Assembly: GCA_033763695.1 (NCBI GenBank) | Contig: JANRKB010000037.1 | Span: forward strand, 62,001 to 126,000 | Source: JANRKB01 sp033763695 | GTDB lineage: Bacteria > Planctomycetota > Phycisphaerae > Phycisphaerales > UBA1924 | DNA length: 64,000 bases | Reading direction: 5' to 3' | In this document: positions 1 through 9,685 of the stretch, piece after piece | How the letters are laid out: the number at the start of each line of letters is the position of its first letter | Numbering within the stretch: the first letter of the stretch is position 1 | The notes under the pieces: generated by a model | What the model was told of the DNA's origin: nothing | The model's input: the letters and a program-made list of their open reading frames with translations, nothing else | The model's database searches: none | Translations under genes and position numbers: made by a program

Positions 1-1078
1 CCTCGCTCATGAGCTTGCTCACCTCGCCGCTCACCTTGGTGCCGACATCGCCCTGTCCTTCGAGCGCGGCATTCACCGCGTCGAGCGCGGCCTGGCGCGC
101 CTTGGCGTCGCCGGTGCTCAGCGTCTCTTCGTACTTGTCAATCATCGCGAGCAGGGCCGGATGAGCCTCGCCCGCCATCGCGTTCAGCGTCGTGCGAGCC
201 TCCGCCGCGGCGTCTTCGCGGGCCTTGCTCGCCTGAGCCACGGCAGTCTGCAGCGCACTGAACTTCTCGCGCGTGTCGAGCGGAGGCATGACCTGCGTGA
301 GTTCGAGTTTCTCGATGAAGATTCCCGCATCGAGCGCGTCAAGCGAACGCTGGGCGATCTCGCGTGCGCGAGCAGCGACGCTGCCTGCCTCGCCGGGGAC
401 CTGCTTGAGCAGATCATCGATGTTGGTTTGGGCGACCGACTGCAAGATGCCGCGCTGGGCCGCGGAGCGAACGAGGCGCTGTTCCTCTTCGCGGATGACG
501 TTGGTCGCCCACTTGTCGGCATCCTGGCGGCGATAGGTGACGGCGAAGCGGCCGTGCGCGAGATTGCCGTCGGCGGTGATGAGACTGCCATCGGTGCGCG
601 GGTCGATCTTCCCGCGAGGGTTCCACTTGTCCGCGGACTGCACCTTCTCGGCGTCGGAGAGGTTGATCCAGTAATCGCTGCCGCTGTCGAGGATGAGCTT
701 GGATTCACCAGTCTCGACGCGGATGATCTCGCCGAAGGGGAACGGCGCGGAATATTGGAAGCCCGGCAGCAGATTGCGTGACTCGATCTTGCCGAGGATC
801 ACGCGCAAGCCGCGCGTGCCTTCGGTGATCGTCTGCAGACCGCTGAAGAGATACGCGACGACGAGCACGGCCATCGCGAGATAGATGATCCGAAGGGTCA
901 GCCGCAGCGCGTCGGCCAGCGATTGATTGGCCGGATCCAGCAGAGCGTTCTCGTCCTGCACTTCGGAGCGCGGGCCGCTAAGCGTCGCCGACGAGCGACG
1001 ACGCGCGGGCAAGCCGGCGCTTGGCTCGTCTGGAGCGCGAAGCACGCCCGGACGAAGTTCGTTGGTCGGGTCGATCAC
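1..1078 (-). CDS. hflK: SPFH/band-7 membrane protein, HflK-like (partial)
   Basis: Third gene of a minus-strand SPFH run; it runs off the left edge after at least 359 codons. I place the start at a GTG at 1078, which overlaps the stop of the upstream hflC-like gene as GTGA, indicating translational coupling. A polar N-terminus of about 55 residues precedes one hydrophobic segment (IIYLAMAVLVVAYLF), followed directly by the SPFH opening ITEGTRGLRVILGKI and PGFQYSAPFPFGE. A charged, Ala-rich helical region follows. This N-tail, single TM, SPFH order is that of HflK, which with HflC forms a membrane ring around the FtsH protease. The family is clear. The HflK assignment rests on architecture and on the neighbouring hflC. 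Confidence 0.8.
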   Translation of the reverse strand, partial: MIDPTNELRPGVLRAPDEPSAGLPARRRSSATLSGPRSEVQDENALLDPANQSLADALRLTLRIIYLAMAVLVVAYLFSGLQTITEGTRGLRVILGKIESRNLLPGFQYSAPFPFGEIIRVETGESKLILDSGSDYWINLSDAEKVQSADKWNPRGKIDPRTDGSLITADGNLAHGRFAVTYRRQDADKWATNVIREEEQRLVRSAAQRGILQSVAQTNIDDLLKQVPGEAGSVAARAREIAQRSLDALDAGIFIEKLELTQVMPPLDTREKFSALQTAVAQASKAREDAAAEARTTLNAMAGEAHPALLAMIDKYEETLSTGDAKARQAALDAVNAALEGQGDVGTKVSGEVSKLMSE

Positions 1079-2085
1079 TTGCCGCCCTCCGACTTCTTGG
1101 ACTCAGCCGCGGGGGCTGCGACGAACGGCGGGATCTTGCCCGCACCGGCGCGATCCAGCGCGTCGGGGCGGAAGAGGCTCATGCCCGGGGCCGAGGTCGG
1201 CAGCACCAGCGTGGTGCGCTTCGCGAGAGCATCGCGGACGAACTCGACGTTGCGGAGGAACACCGCGAGCTCGGGGTTGGTGTTCATCTGCGCGACGAAC
1301 TCATTCGCCTCGCGATCGCCGACGCTGCGGATTTCCGCGGCACGCGCCTTGGCGAACGACTCAATCTTCTCCGCGTCGGCCTTGGCCTTGGAGCGAATCG
1401 CCTGTGCCGTCGACTCGCCCTGGCTCTGCAGCTCGGCGGCCAAACGGTCGCGATTGGCGCCCATGCGCTCAAACACTTTCTGCGTCGTGTCACCCGGCAG
1501 CAGGATGCGTGACACGCCGACATCCGCGAGTTCGATGCCGAACTCATCAAGGCCGGTTTGCACGCCCTGCGCGTCGGTGGCGGTGCGGAGCGAGCTGGCG
1601 ATCGCCTTCTCCAGTTCGGGCAGACGGCTCTGGGCCGCCGTCGCGTTGAAGAGCTCGTCCATGCGGAACTTGCTGGTCGCGCCCATCGCGCTGCGGAGGC
1701 TGGCACGCAGTGTCTCAGCGGCGCGGCTGTAGTGATCCTCGGCCCGCACACCCGCGGTCGAGAACCGCTGGAAGAACTTCAGCGGGTCCTTCACGCGCCA
1801 GGTGGCGAAGCTCTGCACGATGATCTGACGGCTGTCGGCCGTCTGCTGCGTCTCCGAACGCGCTTCGACGAAGCGCAAGCGCTTGTCGTACGTCGTCACG
1901 GCCTGAATCGGGTAGGGCCACTTGAACCCCAGCCCCGGCTCGCCCTTGACAGAGGTATTCGGGTCGGCCTGGCCGAACGTCGTCAGCACCGCCGTCTCGG
2001 TGAACTTGACGGTGTATGTGGTCATGTAGGCCAGCAGGGCCAGGATGAAGACGGTCGCCAGAATGAAGATCACGAGTCGTTGCAC
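1075..2085 (-). CDS. hflC: HflC-like SPFH protein
   Basis: 336 residues with a GTG start (codons for MQRLVIF if read as Met); the minus strand has GGAG about ten bases upstream. An N-terminal membrane anchor (residues about 3-24) leads into the SPFH domain with KFTETAVLTTFGQ and GLGFKWPYPIQAVTTYDKR, the usual HflC opening. A long Ala/Glu-rich helix (about 200-270) contains AKADAEKIESFAKARAAEIR. A Pro/Ala tail ends in ESKKSEGGK. HflC pairs with HflK in a cage that modulates FtsH. The stop overlaps the next gene's GTG by four bases. Its size is normal for HflC. Confidence 0.85.
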   Translation of the reverse strand: MQRLVIFILATVFILALLAYMTTYTVKFTETAVLTTFGQADPNTSVKGEPGLGFKWPYPIQAVTTYDKRLRFVEARSETQQTADSRQIIVQSFATWRVKDPLKFFQRFSTAGVRAEDHYSRAAETLRASLRSAMGATSKFRMDELFNATAAQSRLPELEKAIASSLRTATDAQGVQTGLDEFGIELADVGVSRILLPGDTTQKVFERMGANRDRLAAELQSQGESTAQAIRSKAKADAEKIESFAKARAAEIRSVGDREANEFVAQMNTNPELAVFLRNVEFVRDALAKRTTLVLPTSAPGMSLFRPDALDRAGAGKIPPFVAAPAAESKKSEGGK

Positions 2086-2217
2086 GGAGCGAACTCCAGT
2101 TGTGTGGTCAGGCCAGTGCGAGGACCGGCGAGCGATGGTCAGTCAGGTGCGAATCAAGAGGACAGTCACAAGTCAGACAGCACGCGGGCCGCGAGCCGCG
2201 GTCGCGAAGCACGGCGA

Positions 2218-4314
2218 TCAGTCGGTGCGATTGGTCGCGTCAAAGACGTTGCTGGTGGTGTCGCGATCGCTGCGATCGATCAGCAGGCGCAGGTCGGGAA
2301 TGTCCTGATCGACGATGAACAGACGCTGTCCCTTCATCGCATCACGCAGCGCATCGAGGTAGGCCGAGGCCTTGAAGAGTTCGGGCGACGCGAGATATGT
2401 GCCGAGCAGGCCCTTGTAGGCCTCGGCGCGGGCCCGCTCGCCCATCTGCCGCTTCCAGCGATCGGCGCGAGCCTGAGCGATCTGCTGGGCCGCCTTGCCG
2501 CCGGCCTTCTCCAGCAGCGTCTGGATCTCAAACTCCAGAGCGGCACTTTGCTTGACGATCTCGGCGTTGTCGGTCTTGCTCGCCTTGAGCGTTGAGAGCG
2601 CGTCGATCTTCGCCGCGATCTGCTCGGCGAGTTCGATGCTGCCGACGACGGCGGTCAGCGTCTTGATCGCCTCGGCCTTGGCGGTGTCGACCTGGCTTTG
2701 CGACAGGGCTTCCTGCTGCACGACGCGCTCGAAGCTCGTCGCGGTTTCCTTGGGTGGGTGCACTCCCGCGATGCCGACCGAGAGCACATGCACGCCCGCG
2801 CCGCGCGACTTGCCGTCGGGGCCGGGGTTCAGCCTGGCGAACGCTTCCTCGATCCGCACGCGCAGTTCCTGAGCGAGCACCGCACGCTTGGGGCCAAGGA
2901 TGTCGTCGATCGACAGCGGGGCGAGATGGCCCATGATCTCTCGCTGGGCCGCGGCCTTGAGGATGTCGTCGCGCTGATCGGCCGGCGCGAAGTCTTCGAA
3001 CGTGCGTACGTCGGCCACCGCATAGCGCACCGGAATCTCCATGGAGATCAGCGCGAAGTCGCGTGAGCCGCCCGTCGCGTCCGCCGTACCCGAGCGTGAA
3101 GGCTGAACAAGTTGGAACTCTTCCGTGCGGCCGTGATCGTTCGTCCAGAGGATCGGGCCGTTGTCCGCGGTCGCGGGCGGCAGCGTCGAGACATGCAGCT
3201 CGCGCACGCCAGTCGCGCTGTAGCCGGTGATGTTTGTCTTGCCGTCGCTGGTGCGCTCGGTGAACGCCGGGATCTGCACGCTGTCGATCGGCCAAGGAGC
3301 CTTGAAGTGCAGGCCCGGACCGATCTCGCGGATCACGCCGCCGAAGCGAAGCACGAGCGCTTTCTGATGCGGCTCGATCATCACGAGCGACGTCAAGCCC
3401 CAGATGACCGCCGCGCCGAGGCCGAGCAGCAAGCCAAGACTGCGGCTGAGCAACTGATAGAACCACGTTGACGCGACGTCGTAGCCGAACTGATAGTTGA
3501 TCGCATCGCTGATGCTCTGCGCGATCTTGTCCGGAGCGGCGGCGAAGCCAAGCAGTCGCGAATCAAACGCAGGGCGCGGCGTCTCGCCGGCCTTGCGCGG
3601 GCGATAGAGATCAAGCACGAAGTTGAGCAGGATCTCGGCGCCGATCAGGATCATGAACGCCGGCAGAACTGCGTAGAGCCAACGCACGAGGATGTCGGGC
3701 CCGACGTGGTCGACGGTGTGTGCGACCGCGAGAGCCAGGCCGATGAAGGCCGAGCCGACCATCGCCGCGCCACCGGCCTTGAGATTGGCCCAGACCTTCT
3801 GCTTGGCCATGCCCGCGGCATAGCGGGCGAGGGCGAACCCAGTGAAGGCGATGCCGACTCCGATGGCGATCAGCCAGCCGCGCGATGCGCTCTCGGCAAC
3901 GGGCTGGCTGACCAGCGGCCAGCCGCTCTGCCAACGCCAGATGCCCAAGCCGATGTACCCGCCCGCGATCAGCACGCTCGTGATCGGCAGGAAGAAGCGG
4001 TACATCATGTTCAGGCGGCGTGCGGCCACCTTGAACTCTTCTCCGGTGCCCTCAAAGGCCGACGACTGCTGCGCGCCCGCCAACGCCTCGGCCTCGATGG
4101 CCTCGATGCGTTCGCGGCGGTGCTGGTCATAGACGATCGCGAGCGCGAGCCACATGGGCACGCCCAGTGCGATGCTGAGGGACGCGGTCAATGCCGCGTG
4201 GTTGCCCGTCAGCGACGAGAAGACCAGAAGCAGGATGGCGATGACCAACTGAATGACCATCCCCAGCAGGCTGAGGTTGGTCGCTCGTCGGAACGTGAGG
4301 TAGTCCGCTCGCAT
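2218..4314 (-). CDS. Polytopic SPFH-domain protein (HflK-like with multi-TM N-terminus)
   Basis: 698 residues starting at MRADYLTFRR. An in-frame extension to 4593 is low-complexity and was rejected. The first 315 residues hold about seven hydrophobic segments (roughly 14-36, 43-62, 105-127, 143-163, 180-199, 212-234 and 291-316). The SPFH domain then begins at IEPHQKALVLRFGGVIREI and continues with PGLHFKAPWPIDSV. The C-terminus is a helical region with repeated acidic and Gln-rich stretches, ending in a segment about choosing subunit contacts that I cannot assign. It is first in the three-gene SPFH run, so it may act with the HflK/HflC pair. Ordinary HflK has one TM segment, so this N-terminus is unusual. 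Exact role unknown. Confidence 0.75.
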   Translation of the reverse strand: MRADYLTFRRATNLSLLGMVIQLVIAILLLVFSSLTGNHAALTASLSIALGVPMWLALAIVYDQHRRERIEAIEAEALAGAQQSSAFEGTGEEFKVAARRLNMMYRFFLPITSVLIAGGYIGLGIWRWQSGWPLVSQPVAESASRGWLIAIGVGIAFTGFALARYAAGMAKQKVWANLKAGGAAMVGSAFIGLALAVAHTVDHVGPDILVRWLYAVLPAFMILIGAEILLNFVLDLYRPRKAGETPRPAFDSRLLGFAAAPDKIAQSISDAINYQFGYDVASTWFYQLLSRSLGLLLGLGAAVIWGLTSLVMIEPHQKALVLRFGGVIREIGPGLHFKAPWPIDSVQIPAFTERTSDGKTNITGYSATGVRELHVSTLPPATADNGPILWTNDHGRTEEFQLVQPSRSGTADATGGSRDFALISMEIPVRYAVADVRTFEDFAPADQRDDILKAAAQREIMGHLAPLSIDDILGPKRAVLAQELRVRIEEAFARLNPGPDGKSRGAGVHVLSVGIAGVHPPKETATSFERVVQQEALSQSQVDTAKAEAIKTLTAVVGSIELAEQIAAKIDALSTLKASKTDNAEIVKQSAALEFEIQTLLEKAGGKAAQQIAQARADRWKRQMGERARAEAYKGLLGTYLASPELFKASAYLDALRDAMKGQRLFIVDQDIPDLRLLIDRSDRDTTSNVFDATNRTD

Positions 4315-5153
4315 GCCGTTTCCGAGAATGAGGTCCGGTCCAGAGAATCCGGTCGGTGAATCGTTGCGCCCGCGCGGGCTCCCCTGCCGTGGTGCCCGCC
4401 CCGGCCAGAGAGGCCGAGCCGAGGGTCTGGCCGGGGGGCGTATTGTGCCACCAAGCCGCCGCGCTTTCCAGCGAGAGGGGCACGAACCCCGCACGCGGTG
4501 CGTCGGCCGAAACTGCCGACCGCAGCGCGACACCAGTCCGAAGGCGGATGTCGTCGACTCTTGCGCGTCGGCACGCGAATCGAGGACACGCACGTCGTTT
4601 GGGCTGGCCGCTGTTCGCGGCGTTGCCCACCCGCGGACGTGACGACTGGTTGCATCGCCACATCAAGGTGGCGTGAAACGACCTGTTTTGACCGGCTGGA
4701 TCGTGGTTTGTCGGTGCCGCGAGGAGTTTCAGCGCGTCACACCGACGAGCACGCGCCGCCGGCGCGTATCGCCGCCGCCCGTGATCCGGAATCGGACCAT
4801 GCCTCGGGCGAACGACCCCTTGAGACGACCATGGTGTACGGGCGTGAGGGGGTTGAGGTTCGCGCCGGGCGGGCGATTTCGGCGTTTCACTTTTCTGAGG
4901 AATCTTTTCGCGCGAACCACGGGGCGACGTGCGTCGTTGATCCTGCACGCGCAATCGCGCTGCCGCCCGCCCATGCCCGTCGGCTCGCGTTGCGTTTTTG
5001 CCCGCGCGCCCCTATGTTCGGTTGTTCGAGTTTGGTCAGTCTCGCTTGGTCGTTCGTGCTTGCGCGTTCAGATCTTCTCGATCGCCCGGCCGCGGCTCTC
5101 TCGGGCTGCTTCCGGTTCTGCGCCCCCTCCACTTCGCCTCCTGACTGCCCCGC
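4315..5153. other. Long divergent intergenic region, no gene supported
   Basis: 839 bases between the divergent SPFH operon and the ABC-2 permease. Open frames exist, including one on the plus strand ending in an ATGA overlap with the permease start. Their translations are Arg/Pro/Ser-rich without domain-like stretches. The 100 bases before 5154 are pyrimidine-rich. It must hold promoters for both directions, but I could not single out a convincing -35/-10 pair. Confidence 0.5.
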
Positions 5154-6512
5154 ATGATTCAGACGCTCACCATCGCGCGCAACACCCTCGTCGAAAGCCT
5201 GCGCCAGCCCGTGGTCATCCTGCTGGTGTTGCTCTGCGGCATCTTCCAGGTCTTCAACACCTGGACCACCGGCTACGCCATGGGCTATGACGAATCCGCA
5301 GAGGTCACGGGCGATGACAAGCTCATGCTCGACATCGCGATGGCGACGGTCTTCGTGCTGGGCATGTTGATGGCGGCGTTCATCGCCACCGCAACCATGA
5401 GCCGCGAGATTGAGAACAAGACCGTGCTGACGGTTGTGAGCAAGCCGGTCTCGCGCGTCACCGTCGTGATCGGCAAGTATCTCGGCGTGGCCGGTTCACT
5501 GAGCATCGCCGTGCTCTCGATGCTCATCTTCGTCCTCATGGGCGTTCGGCACGGCGTGATGTCCACCGCCGCAGACGTGCTCGATGCTCCGATTCTCACT
5601 TTCGGCATTAGCGCAGTCGTGATCTCGTTGCTCGTCGGAGCGTGGGGCAACTACTACTACGGCTGGTCGTTCGGGCAGACCAGCGTTGTGCTCATGCTCC
5701 CCCTGCTGCTGCTGGCGTACGTCGGCGCGCTGATCTTCACCAAGGAATGGAAGCCCCAGCCGATCTGGACTGACTTCAAGCCGCAGGTCACGCTGGCGTG
5801 CATGCTGTTGCTGTTTGCGATCCTCGTGATGTCGTCAGTGGCCACCGCGGCTTCGACGCGTCTGGGCCAGGTCATGACGATCGTGGTCTGCGCCGGTGTC
5901 TTCGTCGCGTCGCTGCTCTCGAATCACTTCGTCGGTCGCTACGCCTACTCCAACCAGCCTCTGGGGCAGATCGACTCGATCAAGATCGAAAACCCGCTGC
6001 GGCCCAACTTTGACGGGCCGGGCGATGAGGCTCTGGTCACGCTCAAGCAGCCGCCCGTCACATCGCCGAAGGTCGGCTCGTCGTTCTACTTCGGACCGAA
6101 TCCGAGCGGCTTCGACCTCGCCAGCGCGCCGTTCCCGGCTCTGGCGGACGCGAATGGAACGCCCTCGTGGGAATCGCTGCTCACGCCCGGCAACCCCGCG
6201 CGGCTGCTGATCACAAACGCCGACGGCCAGAAACTCGCAATCAAGCAGGTCGGCGAACGCCCTGTCGCGCTGCGGACGCTGCCCGTGTCGGGCGACTATG
6301 CGTTTACACAGCCCACCAAGGCCAACCCGGCCGCGCTGGGCTTGTGGTCGGCGTTCCCGAATCTGCATTTCTTCTATCTGATTGACGCGGTGACGCAGAA
6401 TCAGAAGATCCCGCTGGAGTACGCCGGACTGTCGCTCGGGTATGCCGCGCTGCAGGTTGGTGCGATGCTCGCACTCGCGGTAGCGTTGTTCCAGACCCGT
6501 GACGTGGGTTGA
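5154..6512 (+). CDS. ABC-2 type transporter permease
   Basis: 452 residues. The N-terminus MIQTLTIARNTLVESLRQP with a first TM segment (about 19-36), then TMSREIENKTVLTVVSKPVSR, is the hallmark of ABC-2 permeases of the NosY/CcmB-like exporter class. Further TM segments lie at about 63-84, 110-135, 145-172, 178-198, 215-235 and 245-265. An extracytoplasmic domain of about 150 residues follows, with a last TM segment at about 425-447. No ATPase is adjacent, so the partner is encoded elsewhere. The substrate cannot be told from sequence. Confidence 0.8.
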   Translation: MIQTLTIARNTLVESLRQPVVILLVLLCGIFQVFNTWTTGYAMGYDESAEVTGDDKLMLDIAMATVFVLGMLMAAFIATATMSREIENKTVLTVVSKPVSRVTVVIGKYLGVAGSLSIAVLSMLIFVLMGVRHGVMSTAADVLDAPILTFGISAVVISLLVGAWGNYYYGWSFGQTSVVLMLPLLLLAYVGALIFTKEWKPQPIWTDFKPQVTLACMLLLFAILVMSSVATAASTRLGQVMTIVVCAGVFVASLLSNHFVGRYAYSNQPLGQIDSIKIENPLRPNFDGPGDEALVTLKQPPVTSPKVGSSFYFGPNPSGFDLASAPFPALADANGTPSWESLLTPGNPARLLITNADGQKLAIKQVGERPVALRTLPVSGDYAFTQPTKANPAALGLWSAFPNLHFFYLIDAVTQNQKIPLEYAGLSLGYAALQVGAMLALAVALFQTRDVG

Positions 6513-6685
6513 GTCCCCGCGCGGTGCTCCCCGACGCGCTGCAATCCCGCGCCACGCCGATCAAGTCCAGATTCCTTGGCACGCCCTTTGTGTAGGGCGA
6601 GGGTGGACCCTTCGCCGACAGCATGGCACGGAGGCCGGCGGTCGCTGCGCAGGATGCCGCGGGGGTCCAACACGCGGGTGTCCCC

Positions 6686-7459
6686 ATGAACTACGGCTTT
6701 CAGATCTCTGCCTCGGGCGTGCTGACGAGCCTGTACCGCCAGGACGTCGCCGCCAACAACCTCGCGAACGCCCGGACCGTCGGCTTCAAGCCCGATGTGG
6801 CCGCCACGCGGCAACGCCCCGCCGTCCGCGAGGAAGACGGCCTACCCAACCTCCCCAGCAACACGCTGCTGGAGCGTCTGGGCGGCGGCGTGCTTCTGCA
6901 GCGCAATCGCGTGACCTTCGAACAAGGCAACCTCGAAAGCGCCGGCCCGCTCGATCTGGCGTTCCAGGGCGACGGTTTCTTCGTCGTTCGCGAGTCAGTC
7001 AACGGGGCGAATGACCGGATCCGCCTGAGCCGCGATGGTCGCATGACGCGCAACTCTGACGGGATTCTGGTCCAGGCCGGGTCGGGAATGCCGATCCTCG
7101 ACGCGCAAAATCGACCGATCCCGCTCCCCGATGGCCCGGTGCAAGTCGGCACCGACGGCGTGATCCGCCAAGGCACCCGCGAACTGGCGCGAATCCGCCT
7201 CGTCAGCGTCCCGGATACGAGTCGCCTGACCAAGATCGGCGACAGTCTGTTCCAGGCCCCCAATGACGCGGTCGCCGGGATGCGTCCCGCGACGGGCATC
7301 GTCAAGCAGGGCTTTGTCGAGCAGGCGGCGATCGACGAGATCAAGGCGATGATGGACGTGACCGACGCCGGGCGCGATGTCGACGCCAACCTCGGACTGA
7401 TTCAACAGCAGGACCGGATGCTTGATCGCGCGATCAACACCCTGGGCCGCGTGTCATGA
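6686..7459 (+). CDS. flgF: Flagellar basal-body rod protein FlgF-like
   Basis: 257 residues from MNYGFQISASGVLTSLYRQD; the longer upstream frame adds only a non-homologous leader. It has the N-terminal flagellar rod signature DVAANNLANARTVGFK, the central hook-basal-body motif LAFQGDGFFVVRES with LSRDGRM, and the C-terminal rod motif EIKAMMDVTDAGRDVDANLGLIQQQDRM that packs with the N-terminal helix. It sits immediately before flgG. Assignment to FlgF rather than another FlgEFG family member is by position and size; proximal rod role in the periplasm. Confidence 0.85.
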   Translation: MNYGFQISASGVLTSLYRQDVAANNLANARTVGFKPDVAATRQRPAVREEDGLPNLPSNTLLERLGGGVLLQRNRVTFEQGNLESAGPLDLAFQGDGFFVVRESVNGANDRIRLSRDGRMTRNSDGILVQAGSGMPILDAQNRPIPLPDGPVQVGTDGVIRQGTRELARIRLVSVPDTSRLTKIGDSLFQAPNDAVAGMRPATGIVKQGFVEQAAIDEIKAMMDVTDAGRDVDANLGLIQQQDRMLDRAINTLGRVS

Positions 7460-7513
7460 CTTCGGCTCTTTCTGACGTCATGACTTCGTGACTTTCGTCC
7501 TCGGCCTTCCGCA

Positions 7514-7561
7514 CTTCGTCTCTCCGTCTCTTCGTCTCTTCGTCTCTTCTTCTCTCGGTCA
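7514..7561. repeat. Octamer tandem repeat (CTTCGTCT-type) between flgF and flgG
   Basis: Six consecutive 8-base units, CTTCGTCT, CTCCGTCT, CTTCGTCT, CTTCGTCT, CTTCTTCT and CTCGGTCA, fill the spacer just before flgG. Just upstream the 12-mer GTCATGACTTCG occurs twice (around 7452 and 7478). The tract is pure pyrimidine over most of its length on the plus strand and ends 16 bases before the flgG ATG. Confidence 0.85.
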
Positions 7562-7577
7562 CTTTCCCACCACCACC

Positions 7578-8384
7578 ATGGCCATCAACGCACTCCAATC
7601 CGCCGCGTCTGCTCTCTCGGCCCTGAACACGTCGCTGGACGTGACCTCGAACAACCTGGCGAACGTGAACACGTCGGGGTTCAAGGCGAGCCGCACGAAC
7701 TTCCAAGACCTGCTGTACATCGAGAAGGTGCAGCCGGGCACCGAGAACGCGCTGGGCCAGCGCAACCCCACCGGGTTGTACGTCGGCCTGGGCGTCAAGG
7801 TCAGCGGCACGCAACTGGATTTCACCCCCGGCTCGCCGCAGCAGACCGGACGCGCGCTTGATCTGTCGATCGACGGCCAGGGCTTCTTCCGCGTGCAAGT
7901 GGAAGACAACCTCGGCGCGGTGGCCTACACCCGCGCGGGCAACTTCGCGCTCAACCAAGACGGGGAACTCGTGCTGGCCAACGACACGGGGCGGCGTCTG
8001 GAACCCAACATCGTCATCCCGCCCGAAGCGACGGAAGTCGCCGTCGACTCCAGCGGCAAGGTCTTCGTCATGCTCGCCGACGGCAACACCGAGCCGACGC
8101 AGGTCGGCCAGCTTGAACTCACCACGTTCATCAACCCGGCGGGTCTGGAGCAGATCGGCCAGAACCTCTATCGCGAGACCGTCGCGAGCGGCACGCCGGT
8201 AAATGGCAATCCGGGCGAGCAGAATCGCGGCCGCATCAAGCAGGGAATGCTCGAAGCGTCGAACGTCGACCCGACGCGCGAGCTGATCGACATGATCAAG
8301 ACGCAGCGTGCGTTCGAGATGAACTCCAACTCGATCAAGGCCGCGGATGAGACATTGAGGAATGTGGCAGCGTTGCGTCGCTGA
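7578..8384 (+). CDS. flgG: Flagellar distal rod protein FlgG
   Basis: 268 residues, normal for FlgG, beginning MAINALQSAASALSALNTSL. The N-terminal rod motif VTSNNLANVNTSGFKASR is present. The middle has ALDLSIDGQGFFRVQ and YTRAGNFALNQDGELV, and the C-terminal MIKTQRAFEMNSNSIKAADE is close to the FlgG consensus. It forms the distal rod crossing the periplasm. No strong Shine-Dalgarno is visible because the upstream sequence is the octamer tract. Translation may depend on the preceding flgF or on an unstructured leader. Confidence 0.95.
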   Translation: MAINALQSAASALSALNTSLDVTSNNLANVNTSGFKASRTNFQDLLYIEKVQPGTENALGQRNPTGLYVGLGVKVSGTQLDFTPGSPQQTGRALDLSIDGQGFFRVQVEDNLGAVAYTRAGNFALNQDGELVLANDTGRRLEPNIVIPPEATEVAVDSSGKVFVMLADGNTEPTQVGQLELTTFINPAGLEQIGQNLYRETVASGTPVNGNPGEQNRGRIKQGMLEASNVDPTRELIDMIKTQRAFEMNSNSIKAADETLRNVAALRR

Positions 8385-8426
8385 TTGGTTGAGTAGTGCG
8401 TCGCTCGTGCTTTGACCACGCCGCGC

Positions 8427-8431
8427 GGAGG
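8427..8431 (+). promoter_or_regulatory. Shine-Dalgarno deciding the flgA GTG start
   Basis: GGAGG seven bases before the GTG at 8438; no comparable site precedes the in-frame upstream ATG at 8396, so the GTG start is preferred. Confidence 0.7.
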
Positions 8432-8437
8432 ATTCGC

Positions 8438-9685
8438 GTGAAACCGTTCAGGATGACACTCTTGGTCTCACTGCTCGCGCTCGCGAGCGTGGCCGTACGC
8501 ACGGCAATCGCGGACACGATCCGCCTGAAAAGTGCGGCCGTGGTCGATGCAGCCGCGCCCGTGACGCTGGCGCAGATCGCCGAACTCGAAGGACCCAAGG
8601 CCAAGGCGCTGGCTGACTTTCAGGTCGCCGCATCGTTCCGCGAGCTGAGCACCGGCGCGTGGGCAATGATCGACATCGAACAGCTCCGCGGCATGCTGCT
8701 CAAGCGCGATGACGTCGCGTGGGCCAGCCTTGAGTTCGCTGGCTCAGCAGTGACAATCCGTCCGAGCAAGGCCGAACAACCGACGGAGGCTCCCAAGCCA
8801 GTGGAGGCGGCACCGTCGCGGCACGCCGAGCCGATCAATGGCGCGCAATCCTCGACCGAGACCGTGCGTGGGCAAGTTGTCACGCAGATCGCTCAACAAC
8901 TGCACGCCAACGTCGATGACCTGCGGCTGACCTTCGAGAACGCGGATGCACGGCTGCTCGATACGCTGCTGACGAATCGCACCGCGATCGTGCAGGTGCT
9001 GGGCACAGGCGCGAAAGTGCCTGTCTCGGTCCGCGTGCTTGAGGGGGAGCGGAGCGTGGCGGCGGGGACGATCCGCGTCGGAACGTTGATTCGCACGCAG
9101 GTTGCGATCGCGCAGCGCGTGCTGACGCGGGCCGACACAGTCGAAGAAGGCAACTTCACCATCGAAGACCGCTGGATCGCGCCGGGCCAGGACGTCGCGG
9201 GCGTGTCGCGGCTGGTCGGCTCAAACCTGCGGCAGCGCGTAAACGCCGGCGCGATTATCCGCGAGGCGGACCTCGTCGCGCCTGATGTCGTCGCCAAGGG
9301 CGACATCGTCGCGGTCGATTGCGTCGCAGGCAGCGTGGTACTGACGCAGCGGGCGCGGGCGTTGGCCAACGCGAAGCAGGGTGAAGTGATCGAGTTTGAG
9401 AGCCTGAGCCCGAAGGAAGAGTTGGTCGATTCGTCGCGCGGCTCGAAAGTGCGCGTAAAGGCCGGGCCCAAGAGCAAGTTCCGCGCTCGGGTCGATGGCC
9501 CAGGCCGCGCGATCGCGATTGCCGCGGGGACGCAGACGCAACCGGCACTCAGTGACGCTCCCGGCGAACCGATTCAGCCCGAGCCGGCGACCGAAGCGCA
9601 GCCGAAGTCGGATGCCGCGAGCCAGACCACACCGCCGACGAAGCCAAACAAGAAACTGAAGTGGTTCCCGATTACGGAGCGGTGA
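8438..9685 (+). CDS. flgA: Flagellar P-ring assembly chaperone FlgA
   Basis: 415 residues from a GTG. A signal peptide (TLLVSLLALASVAVRTAIA) targets it to the periplasm, where FlgA helps FlgI polymerise into the P ring. The C-terminal half carries the SAF/FlgA fold: RTQVAIAQRVLTRADTVEEG, IAPGQDVAGVSRLVG, LRQRVNAGAIIREADLVAP and the final VEIE-like strand ANAKQGEVIEFESLSP. Family members are usually 220-330 residues. Here an extra N-terminal domain and a Pro/Lys-rich tail of about 50 residues make it long. It lies between flgG and flgH. The cognate flgI is not in the window. Confidence 0.85.
   Translation: MKPFRMTLLVSLLALASVAVRTAIADTIRLKSAAVVDAAAPVTLAQIAELEGPKAKALADFQVAASFRELSTGAWAMIDIEQLRGMLLKRDDVAWASLEFAGSAVTIRPSKAEQPTEAPKPVEAAPSRHAEPINGAQSSTETVRGQVVTQIAQQLHANVDDLRLTFENADARLLDTLLTNRTAIVQVLGTGAKVPVSVRVLEGERSVAAGTIRVGTLIRTQVAIAQRVLTRADTVEEGNFTIEDRWIAPGQDVAGVSRLVGSNLRQRVNAGAIIREADLVAPDVVAKGDIVAVDCVAGSVVLTQRARALANAKQGEVIEFESLSPKEELVDSSRGSKVRVKAGPKSKFRARVDGPGRAIAIAAGTQTQPALSDAPGEPIQPEPATEAQPKSDAASQTTPPTKPNKKLKWFPITER

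Noticed and set aside
4498..5157. 219-codon plus-strand frame whose stop overlaps the permease start as ATGA
   Set aside because: The overlap is tempting, but the translation is Arg/Pro/Ala/Cys-rich, has no domain-like segment and no ribosome site; it is most likely a chance frame in GC-rich DNA.
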